Origin: DASVDE01 sp036381235
GTDB taxonomy: Bacteria > Actinomycetota > Thermoleophilia > Solirubrobacterales > 70-9
Direction: 5' to 3'
Assembly: GCA_036381235.1 (NCBI GenBank)
Contig: DASVDE010000022.1
Coordinates: forward strand, 118,753 to 182,752
DNA: 64,000 nucleotides
The position numbers and the translations under genes are program-made. Every line of letters starts with the position of its first letter. The first letter of the stretch is position 1. The notes below the pieces were generated by a model. That model made no database searches. It had not been told where the DNA came from and saw nothing but the letters and a program-made list of their open reading frames with translations. This document shows positions 42,518 through 49,071 of this stretch, in pieces.

Positions 42518-42667
42518 ATGTCCTTGGCTCGAGCTTCATGGATCACAGTCGTCGCCGTCTGCGCGATCGCCGTAGTGCTGTTCGCGCTCAGCGGCTACAC
42601 CGGCTACTCGATCACCGTCGCCGCCGTCGGCCTCGCCGCGGCCGTCAATCTCCTACCCCGCCCTTAG
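42518..42667 (+). CDS. Small two-helix membrane protein
   Basis: 49 residues: two short hydrophobic stretches (ITVVAVCAIAVVLFALSG and ITVAAVGLAAAVNLL) around a GYTGYS turn. It starts directly after the leader mini-ORF stop, so it is probably expressed through that leader. Function unknown. Confidence 0.5.
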   Translation: MSLARASWITVVAVCAIAVVLFALSGYTGYSITVAAVGLAAAVNLLPRP

Positions 42668-42779
42668 AGCCGATCCCGGCAGGGTGGAGCGTCTTGTACT
42701 TTTCTCGCGGCGACGTCGGCGGACAGCCGCAAACCATCTTCGGGAAAGGTTGAGCGGAACCCCTGCCGGGATCGGCTCT
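42666..42779. repeat. 19-bp perfect inverted repeat filling a convergent intergenic space
   Basis: The arm from 42666 (AGAGCCGATCCCGGCAGGG) and the arm to 42779 (CCCTGCCGGGATCGGCTCT) are perfect inverses with a 76-base spacer that contains a second stem GCGGC/GCCGC. The arms begin and end inside the stop codons of the two convergent genes. It may be a bidirectional terminator or the remnant of a small mobile element. Confidence 0.6.
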
Positions 42780-43687
42780 CAGCCGGCGCGATAGGGGCCG
42801 CGGTCGTGCTCCGGGTCGTGGAACGACGTCTCGGGCTCGACGTGGATCAGAACCTCGGCGTGGGGGATCTCCCCCTCGATCTCTGCACGCATCGCGTGGG
42901 CAAGCTCATGGGCGCGCTCCAGGCTGGTGCCGGAGCGGTACTGGACATGGAAGTCGATGTGCCGCCTGCTGCCGGCCCGGCGGGCACGCAGCTTGTGGTA
43001 GCCGGCGACCTCGAGTGTGCGCGCCGCCGCGATCGCCGCCTCGATCCGATCCATCTCGGCGGGAGGCAGGGTCTCGTCGACGAGGACGCCGGAGGAGCGA
43101 CGGATGATCCTGATGCCGGCGACGACAATCGCCGCCGCGACGAGCAGAGCCGTGATCGCATCGAAGGCGGCGCTGCCGGTGATCTCGACCAGGACCAATC
43201 CAACCAGCACAGCGGCCGAGGTCATCGCGTCGGTCCGGAGGTGCGCTGCATCTCCCTCCAAGGCCGGCGAATCGTGGGTCCTGGCCTGTCGGTAGAGGAC
43301 GGTCGAGACCACCAGGTTCGCCACCACAGAGAACCCCATCACCGCTATCCCCACACCCAGCAGCTCGACCCCGGCGCCGCTCACCAAGCGGCGGGTCGCT
43401 TCGTAGACGATGATCCCCGCGCCGACGAGGATCAGCATTCCCTCGATCGTCGCCGCCAGGCTCTCGACCTTCTCGTGCCCATAGGGATGCTCGGCGTCGG
43501 CCGGCTCGTCGGCCTTTCGGACCGAGACGAAAGCAACCACCGAGGCGACCAGGTCGATCAGCGAGTGGACGGCCTCGGTGATGATCGCTATCGAGCCGGT
43601 TATCGCCCCCGCCGCCAGCTTGATCGCGATCAGCAACGCGTTGGAGGCGATCGACAGCGCAGCGGCGTCGCTCTTGGTGCGAATCAT
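42779..43687 (-). CDS. Cation diffusion facilitator transporter
   Basis: 302 residues with six membrane helices. The metal sites are in HSLIDL (helix II, after ITEAV) and HLRTDAMTS (helix V). HPYGHEKVESLAA between helices is a family signature. The C-terminal metallochaperone-like domain begins about residue 205. It exports divalent metal, probably Zn, Fe or Mn, in exchange for protons. It overlaps rdgB by 4 bases. Confidence 0.9.
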   Translation of the reverse strand: MIRTKSDAAALSIASNALLIAIKLAAGAITGSIAIITEAVHSLIDLVASVVAFVSVRKADEPADAEHPYGHEKVESLAATIEGMLILVGAGIIVYEATRRLVSGAGVELLGVGIAVMGFSVVANLVVSTVLYRQARTHDSPALEGDAAHLRTDAMTSAAVLVGLVLVEITGSAAFDAITALLVAAAIVVAGIRIIRRSSGVLVDETLPPAEMDRIEAAIAAARTLEVAGYHKLRARRAGSRRHIDFHVQYRSGTSLERAHELAHAMRAEIEGEIPHAEVLIHVEPETSFHDPEHDRGPYRAG

Positions 43688-44274
43688 TCACCGCCCTCCG
43701 CCGTCGCGAAGTGCTCGGCAAGCAACCGCGCCGCTCGCCCACGATGGCTGATCGCGTGCTTCTCGCCTGCGCTCAGCTCAGCGAAAGTGCGCTCGTCCTC
43801 GGAGCCGGTGTCGGCGGGGATGAAGGCGGGGTCGTACCCGAAGCCGCCGGCGCCGCGAGGCTCCATCGTCAACCGCCCCTCGCAGCGGCCCTCGAAGGTC
43901 AGCTCTTCACCGTCCTCGTCGACCAGCGCCATCACGCACACGTAGGCGGCGCCGCGCTCCTCGCCGGCGGCGGCGACCTCGCGCAGAAGCTTCGCCAGGT
44001 TCTCCTCATCGCTCGCGCCCTCGCCGGCGTAGCGTGCGGAGTAGATCCCAGGGCGGTCGCCGAGCGCCCTGGCGACTATCCCGGAGTCGTCGGCGATCGC
44101 CGCCTCGCCGGTGGCCGCATGCGCAGCGCGGGCCTTGATCAGCGCGTTGGCAGCAAAGCTGTCCCCGTCCTCGGGCGGCATCTCCACCCCCGACGACAGC
44201 GGTCGCAACTCCACCCCCGGCAGGATCTCGGCCAGCTCGCGCAACTTGTGCTCGTTGCGAGTGGCCAAGATCAT
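43684..44274 (-). CDS. rdgB: XTP/dITP diphosphatase
   Basis: 196 residues of the HAM1/RdgB family. The start MILATRNEHKLRELAEIL, AIADDSGI (active-site Asp pair), PGIYSARYAG and GGFGYDPAFIP are all typical. It removes inosine and xanthosine triphosphates from the nucleotide pool. The start overlaps rph (ATGA), a very common rph-rdgB pairing. Confidence 0.95.
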   Translation of the reverse strand: MILATRNEHKLRELAEILPGVELRPLSSGVEMPPEDGDSFAANALIKARAAHAATGEAAIADDSGIVARALGDRPGIYSARYAGEGASDEENLAKLLREVAAAGEERGAAYVCVMALVDEDGEELTFEGRCEGRLTMEPRGAGGFGYDPAFIPADTGSEDERTFAELSAGEKHAISHRGRAARLLAEHFATAEGGE

Positions 44275-45008
44275 GCCACTCGCTCCTGCACCTCCCGCAG
44301 GCGTCCGATCCCGGCCTCGGCGAGGCCGAGCAGATCGTCCAGCGAGGCGCGGGAGAGAGGCGTGCGCTCCGCCGTCGCCTGCACCTCGACCAACCCTCCC
44401 TCCCCCGTCATCACCACGTTGGCGTCGACCTCGGCCGCGGAGTCCTCGACGTAGTCGAGGTCGCACAGCGCCCGCCCGTCGACCATCCCGACGCTGATCG
44501 CGGCTACCGAGCCGGTCAGCGGCATCGTCTCGATCTCCTTCGCGTCGAGCAGGCGCTGGAACGCCTGGCGCAGCGCCACGTAGCCGCCGGTGATCGCCGC
44601 GCAGCGAGTGCCGCCGTCGGCCTGGAGCACGTCACAGTCGACGTAAACGCTGCGTTCGCCCATCGCCTCGAAGTCGACGACCACGCGAAGCGAACGGCCG
44701 ATCAAGCGCTGTATCTCCACCGAGCGGCCGTCCTGCTTGCCGCGAGAGACGTCGCGCGCCTTGCGATCGCCGGTCGAGGCGGGGAGCATCGCGTACTCGG
44801 CGGTCACCCAGCCGCTGCCCCTGCCTTGCATCCACCGCGGCACGCTGGAGCTGATCGAGGCAGTGCAAATCACCCGCGTTTTCCCGATTGAGATCAACGC
44901 CGAGCCGTCGGCAGTGGCGACGAACCCGGGGTCGATGACCACCGGCCGGATATCGGCCGGGGCGCGGTCATAGCTGCGTGAGGCGGGCATCTGGCGCGAG
45001 TCTGTCAT
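44271..45008 (-). CDS. rph: Ribonuclease PH
   Basis: 245 residues. Family blocks are RPVVIDPGFVATADGSALIS, GSGWVTAEYAMLP, GDRKARDVSRGKQDGRSVEIQRLIGRSLR split over the phosphate site, and VDCDVLQADGGTRCAAITG with the catalytic Asp. It trims tRNA 3' ends phosphorolytically. The ATG at 45008 was chosen; a later ATG (MPASRSYDR) is also possible. In an operon with rdgB. Confidence 0.95.
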   Translation of the reverse strand: MTDSRQMPASRSYDRAPADIRPVVIDPGFVATADGSALISIGKTRVICTASISSSVPRWMQGRGSGWVTAEYAMLPASTGDRKARDVSRGKQDGRSVEIQRLIGRSLRVVVDFEAMGERSVYVDCDVLQADGGTRCAAITGGYVALRQAFQRLLDAKEIETMPLTGSVAAISVGMVDGRALCDLDYVEDSAAEVDANVVMTGEGGLVEVQATAERTPLSRASLDDLLGLAEAGIGRLREVQERVA

Positions 45009-45027
45009 GCGAGCGGCCGACTGGGCC

Positions 45028-45441
45028 TCAATCCTCGGGAAGAACGCGCAGCCCGCGCTGGGCGAAGTGGACGTCGAAGGCAAACGCCTCGCTCCCCCCG
45101 TCGCGCTCGATCAAAGCGAAGGAGGTCGCGTCGACATAGCTCCAGCGCTTATCGCGATGCCTCTCGAGAATCCCCCATGCCTCATCTTCGACATCCTGTT
45201 CGAGGCGGACCAGCTCGACCGCGCCACTTGCGCGGAACCTCCGCCCCCATTCGACTGCCTCCTCCCGCCCCACCCGGACCATCAGCGCCGTGTAGGTCTC
45301 GGCGAAGACATAGTTGGAAGTGAAGAGGCCCACCCCCTGGGAGATCAGGCTCGCCAGGGCCGAGCGCGCCCGCTCGTGCTCGGCTTCCGATTCGTTGCGC
45401 AGGGCAACGAAGGCACTGGTGTCGACGAAGACGGACCTCAC
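45028..45441 (-). CDS. PIN-domain ribonuclease, VapC-like toxin
   Basis: 137 residues. Acidic active-site positions are Asp7 (FVDTSAF), Glu in VFAETYTAL, and Asp in WSYVDATSFALIE, plus a late Asp in FAFDVHF. The size and motifs fit VapC toxins, which cleave specific RNAs. Start overlaps the stop of the ribbon-helix-helix gene before it, the classic toxin-antitoxin arrangement. Confidence 0.87.
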   Translation of the reverse strand: MRSVFVDTSAFVALRNESEAEHERARSALASLISQGVGLFTSNYVFAETYTALMVRVGREEAVEWGRRFRASGAVELVRLEQDVEDEAWGILERHRDKRWSYVDATSFALIERDGGSEAFAFDVHFAQRGLRVLPED

Positions 45442-45674
45442 CGTCCGTAGAGGTCGCGATCCAGTGTGGTGACGCTGGTGCCCTCGCGCCCCTTGCCCGG
45501 AGATTCCGACACCAGATAGCGGAGCAGCGGATCGGCAGACGGATCGGGCCGTCGTAGGCGCTCGGCGTCGATCAACTCCCGCACGACCGCGGCGATGCTG
45601 CCCGACTTGCCGGCACGCCGCTTCAGCCAGCGGTGCTGCGCCTCGCTCAGATATAGCTGGGTGCGATGCTTCAT
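45438..45674 (-). CDS. Ribbon-helix-helix antitoxin, VapB-like
   Basis: 78 residues. RTQLYLSEAQHRWLKRRAGKSG then AAVVRELID forms the RHH DNA-binding fold at the N-terminus. The C-terminal part (from residue 40) should mask the toxin. An in-frame ATG at 45689 would add five residues. A 17-bp palindrome covers the start codon region, so it probably represses its own promoter. Confidence 0.8.
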   Translation of the reverse strand: MKHRTQLYLSEAQHRWLKRRAGKSGSIAAVVRELIDAERLRRPDPSADPLLRYLVSESPGKGREGTSVTTLDRDLYGR

Positions 45675-45689
45675 GCTGTAATACAGCAT
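45673..45689. promoter_or_regulatory. Palindromic operator at the antitoxin start
   Basis: ATGCTGTA-A-TACAGCAT is a perfect 17-bp palindrome. Its left edge contains the antitoxin ATG, so an RHH dimer bound here would block both promoter and translation start. The AT-rich centre stands out from the surrounding GC-rich DNA. Confidence 0.65.
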
Positions 45690-45799
45690 ACGTCGCGCGG
45701 CGGTCGGAATTGCGGAAATTGGAGACTCTGCGGGGATCATCGATTGGCTCCGGCGAAAAGATGGAGGGGCAGCTCGATGCGGCGAGCCGCCCCCCAGGC

Positions 45800-46048
45800 T
45801 CATTTGAAGCTGACCTTGTCGACGGCCTCCTTGATCTTGTTCACGATCACATCGGCCAGCTCTGTGCCCTGCTTGCCGTTGAAGCCCTTCATCGCAGCCA
45901 CCATCCCCACCATCAGCAGCGAGACGAGCAGGATCAGGCCGACGTACTCGACCGTCCCCTGCCCACGCTCCCCGTCGGCCAGAGCGCGGATCGCCCGCAC
46001 CCTTTGGCCGGCGACGGCATGCAGGTACCCCATCAACGCGTAGATCAT
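45800..46048 (-). CDS. Flp/Fap-type pilin
   Basis: 82 residues. The short basic leader is cut at the prepilin site before GERGQGTVEYVGLILLVSLL, the class IV Flp pilin helix with its conserved Glu-Tyr. The C-terminal half is small and Lys-rich. A textbook ribosome site AAGGAGGT precedes the ATG, so expression is probably strong. No tad assembly genes are in the window. Confidence 0.82.
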   Translation of the reverse strand: MIYALMGYLHAVAGQRVRAIRALADGERGQGTVEYVGLILLVSLLMVGMVAAMKGFNGKQGTELADVIVNKIKEAVDKVSFK

Positions 46049-46051
46049 CGA

Positions 46052-46060
46052 AACCTCCTT
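46052..46060 (-). promoter_or_regulatory. Strong Shine-Dalgarno site of the pilin gene
   Basis: AAGGAGGT lies 4-5 bases before the pilin ATG on the minus strand, a near-perfect match to the 16S rRNA tail and much stronger than most sites in this window. Confidence 0.6.
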
Positions 46061-46199
46061 GTCGCGATTCGAGCCCGATGCTCAACCCCCGCGCGTGACC
46101 GATCTAGACGCCGGAGTGCCGAAACTGCGACGGGGTTGTGAAAAGTCCCGAACACCGGGGGTGCGGCTCACGTACGGACAGCGGGATACCCTCACCCGC

Positions 46200-47141
46200 G
46201 TGCGGGTCCTGGTCGTGACCAACTTCGTGCCCGACGCCTCCGCTCCCCAGCGGGGCCGCTGGGTCGAGGATCAGATCGACGCGGTGCGGCATCGCGGCGT
46301 CGAAGTGGAGGTATTCGCCTTCCCGCCGGGCTCTCGTCACTACATCCCGGCGACGGCCCGCCTGCGAAGACTGCTGCGCCGAGAGCGCTTCGACCTCGTC
46401 CACGCCCACTACGGCCTGCCCGGATGGTGCGCGCGCTTGGCTGGGGCGAGGCCGCTGATCGTCACCTTCCACGGCACCGACGTTCGCCACGGCGTCGTCG
46501 GGCCGATGTCCCGCCGGCTCGCCTGGCGCTCGGACCTGGTTGCAGGCGTCTCGCGCGCGCTCTTCGCACCCGAGGACGGCCGGCCGGGCCTGCCCCGAGT
46601 CCCGGGGGCGGCTGTGCTCCCATGCGGCCCCGACCTCAGCCGTTTCAAGCCGATGCCGCGCAGCGACGCCCGGCGCGAACTGGACCTAGAGCCCGAGGGC
46701 CGCTACCTGCTGTTTCCGGCCAACCCCGAGCGGCCGGAGAAGCGCGCCGACCGGGCCCGGGAGCTGGCCGCGGCCTGCGACGCAGAACTGCTTACCGGAG
46801 GCTCGATCGATCCCGATCGAATGCCGGCCTGGATCAATGCCGCCAACGCCGTTCTCGTCACCTCCGACTACGAGGGCTTCGGCCTTGTCTGCGTCGAGGC
46901 CCTTGCCTGCGATGTGCCGATCCTCTCGACTCCGGTGGGGGTGGCGCCATTCGTCCTCGGCGGCGTCGCCGGAACGCTCTGCGCAAGATTCGAGATCGAT
47001 TCCTGGAGCACCGCCGCCAGGCCCCACCTCGACTCGGCGGACCCGCGGGTGCAGGGCGCAGACCGCGCCGCGGAGTTCTCGGCAGAGCGAATGGCCGAGC
47101 GGGTGATCGAGGCTTACCGTGACGTTCTCGCCGCCTCGTAA
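46200..47141 (+). CDS. Glycosyltransferase, GT4 family
   Basis: 313 residues from a GTG. GT-B layout: RVLVVTNFVPDASAPQRGRW at the start, HAHYGLPGWCARLAG, then the C-terminal donor site VTSDYEGFGLVCVEALACDVP near 220 with the E-x7-E pattern. Shorter than usual in the first half. It transfers a sugar from a nucleotide donor to an unknown acceptor. Upstream starts were rejected because homology begins at this GTG. Confidence 0.82.
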   Translation: MRVLVVTNFVPDASAPQRGRWVEDQIDAVRHRGVEVEVFAFPPGSRHYIPATARLRRLLRRERFDLVHAHYGLPGWCARLAGARPLIVTFHGTDVRHGVVGPMSRRLAWRSDLVAGVSRALFAPEDGRPGLPRVPGAAVLPCGPDLSRFKPMPRSDARRELDLEPEGRYLLFPANPERPEKRADRARELAAACDAELLTGGSIDPDRMPAWINAANAVLVTSDYEGFGLVCVEALACDVPILSTPVGVAPFVLGGVAGTLCARFEIDSWSTAARPHLDSADPRVQGADRAAEFSAERMAERVIEAYRDVLAAS

Positions 47142-47154
47142 TAGATTGGAGCCC

Positions 47155-47220
47155 ATGAGTGCGGAGGGAGCAAACGTCCATCTCTGTTTCTTCGTGCAGC
47201 GAGTGAAGCGCGAAACTTGA
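47155..47220 (+). repeat. Leader repeat copy d with 21-codon mini-ORF
   Basis: It encodes MSAEGANVHLCFFVQRVKRE plus T and ends TGA, overlapping a TTG (47217) and 6 bases before the GTG (47226) of the coiled-coil gene. Core CATCTCTGTTTC. The 3' hairpin TTCGTGC/GCGCGAA keeps pairing through a G-U pair where other copies have TTCGCGC. Confidence 0.78.
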
Positions 47221-47225
47221 CCATT

Positions 47226-47567
47226 GTGAGCGAGGGAACCGCCAAGCCGAGCGTCAGTGAGCTGAGCACCCGCCTCGAGCAGGAGCGCAATCGGGCCGCC
47301 GGCGCCCTGGAAGAGGTCCAGGCGGCTTACGAGGAGGAGCTGCGCGCCGAGCGGCAGGCCAAAGAGCAGGCGATCGCCGCCGCCGAGAGCCGTTTGGCGG
47401 AGATAGAGAAGCACGCCGAGGAAGCCGAGAGGCGGGTCGAGGAGGCCGAGCGCCGCGCCGCGGCAGCCGAAGCCGCGATCGCCGCCGAAACGGCGCGGGC
47501 CCGTGATTCCGCCGCCGCCTGGCTTCGTGGACAGGTAGACGCGATCCGCCGAGAGGCGCGGCAATAG
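47226..47567 (+). CDS. Coiled-coil protein of unknown function
   Basis: 113 residues, almost all one alpha-helical coiled coil rich in Glu, Ala and Arg (EEVQAAYEEELRAERQAK, then AEEAERRVEEAERRAAAAEA). No signal peptide or membrane helix. The GTG at 47226 is preferred; a TTG at 47217 overlaps the leader mini-ORF stop. The start GTGAGCGAGG is the same as in the Usp gene that also follows a leader repeat. Function unknown. Confidence 0.6.
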   Translation: MSEGTAKPSVSELSTRLEQERNRAAGALEEVQAAYEEELRAERQAKEQAIAAAESRLAEIEKHAEEAERRVEEAERRAAAAEAAIAAETARARDSAAAWLRGQVDAIRREARQ

Positions 47568-49012
47568 CCACCGCTGTCTCGGAGTACGACGTCGCCGTGA
47601 TCGGTGGCGGCGCGGCCGGGCTGTGGACGGCGCTGCGCGCCGCCGAGGAGGGCGGCCGCGTATGCCTGATCTCCCGCACCCCGCTCTCCCAGAGCGCCAG
47701 CTTCTGGGCCCAAGGCGGCCTTGCCGCGGCTCTCGAGCCGGGCGACTCATCCGAGCGCCATGCGGCGGACACGATCGCGGCGGGACGCGGGCTCTGTCGC
47801 CCCTCGGCCGTTCGGGTCCTTGCCGAAGAGGCGCCTGCCGCGGTCAAGGATCTGATCGCCCGCGGCGTGGTCTTCGACCGCGAACCGAACGGAGAGCTGT
47901 CGCTGGGCCTCGAAGGGGGCCACACACGGCGCCGCATCGTTCACTCGGGAGGCAGTCAGACCGGGCACGAGATCACCTCCAAGCTGGCGGCGATGGTGGC
48001 CGTCAACGAACGGATCACGATCCTGGAGCGGACCTCGGCTCTGGCCATCTGGAGCGACCGTGAACGCTGCCATGGCCTGCTGACCGACAGTGGGCCGCTG
48101 ACCGCGGCAGCGACCGTCGTCGCGACCGGCGGCGCGGCGGCGCTTTGGCGCCGCACGACAAACCCCTGGGGGGCGATCGGCGCCGGAGCGGTGATGGCGG
48201 GGGCAGCTGGCGCCGCGCTTGCAGACCTTGAGTTCTGCCAGTTCCACCCCACGGCGCTCGCCCTGCCCGGCACCAACTTCGACGGGATGCTGATCACCGA
48301 AGCGGTGCGTGGAGAGGGCGCCACCCTGCTCGACGACTCCGGACAGCGCTTCACCGACGAACTGGCGCCACGCGACGCGGTCACCGCGGCGATCCTCGCC
48401 CGCATGGAGACCGACGGATCGTCACACGTCCAGCTCGACCTGCGACCCGTCGACTCGAGCCGCTTCCCCAGCATCTTCTCCTCGATCGCCGAAGCGGGGC
48501 TGGATGCGCGCGCAGCGCCAGTCCCGGTCGCGCCCGCCGCCCACTACGTGATGGGGGGGATAGCGGTCGACCTCGCCGGGCGCTCTTCGCTCCCAGGCCT
48601 TTACGCGGTAGGCGAGTGCTCGTGCACAGGCCTTCACGGCGCCAACCGGCTAGCGTCCAACTCGCTGAGCGAGTGCTTTGTCTTCGGCAGCCGTGCCGCC
48701 GCCGCGGCCCTCGAGGAGGTGCTCCCCCCCGAGCGGCCACCGCTGCCCAAGTGGCGCTTTCAGCCGCCGACCGAGACGACCCGGGACGCGGTCTGGCGCC
48801 TCGCCGGTCCGATGCGCGATCCCGAGCGGCTGCGCGAGCTGCTCGAGGACCCCTACCCCCTCGCCGCGGCGATTGCCGCCTGCGCCCTGGAGCGGCGCGA
48901 ATCGCGAGGCGGCCATCTGCGCACCGACTTCACCACCGTCGATCCCGCGCTTGACGGCATCCACATCGTCCGCGACCCGGACGGCCAGACCCACCACGAA
49001 CGATGGGACTGA
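47564..49012 (+). CDS. nadB: L-aspartate oxidase
   Basis: About 480 residues. FAD-binding YDVAVIGGGAAGLWTAL at the start, SFWAQGGLAAAL, and the catalytic block HPTAL ... RGEGATLLDDSGQRFTDELAPRD. It oxidises aspartate to iminoaspartate for NAD synthesis. No ATG, GTG or TTG precedes the YDVAVIGGG strand in frame; the first usual start, GTG at 47597, would cut that strand. The start given is an ATA overlapping the previous stop and is uncertain. nadA and nadC are not adjacent. Confidence 0.88.
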   Translation: MATAVSEYDVAVIGGGAAGLWTALRAAEEGGRVCLISRTPLSQSASFWAQGGLAAALEPGDSSERHAADTIAAGRGLCRPSAVRVLAEEAPAAVKDLIARGVVFDREPNGELSLGLEGGHTRRRIVHSGGSQTGHEITSKLAAMVAVNERITILERTSALAIWSDRERCHGLLTDSGPLTAAATVVATGGAAALWRRTTNPWGAIGAGAVMAGAAGAALADLEFCQFHPTALALPGTNFDGMLITEAVRGEGATLLDDSGQRFTDELAPRDAVTAAILARMETDGSSHVQLDLRPVDSSRFPSIFSSIAEAGLDARAAPVPVAPAAHYVMGGIAVDLAGRSSLPGLYAVGECSCTGLHGANRLASNSLSECFVFGSRAAAAALEEVLPPERPPLPKWRFQPPTETTRDAVWRLAGPMRDPERLRELLEDPYPLAAAIAACALERRESRGGHLRTDFTTVDPALDGIHIVRDPDGQTHHERWD

Positions 49013-49018
49013 GCCGAG

Positions 49019-49047
49019 CGTTCGCAGTCATAGCCCCATAGCGAACG
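49019..49047 (+). repeat. Hairpin before hyuA, related to the one before ctaA
   Basis: CGTTCGC (49019-49025) and GCGAACG (49041-49047) enclose AGTCATAGCCCCATA. The order GTTCGCAG, CC-CATAGCG and AACGGA is shared with 4786-4828. It lies 7 bases after nadB and 25 before hyuA. Confidence 0.4.
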
Positions 49048-49071
49048 GAACCGGGCAGGTAGCGTCACACC

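Noticed and set aside
45028..45689. The VapBC-like pair as part of a defence island
   Set aside because: No restriction, CBASS, retron or other defence genes are nearby; a lone toxin-antitoxin pair is ordinary.
47597..49012. nadB as a frameshifted pseudogene
   Set aside because: Apart from the start codon question the frame is intact and all catalytic blocks are present.
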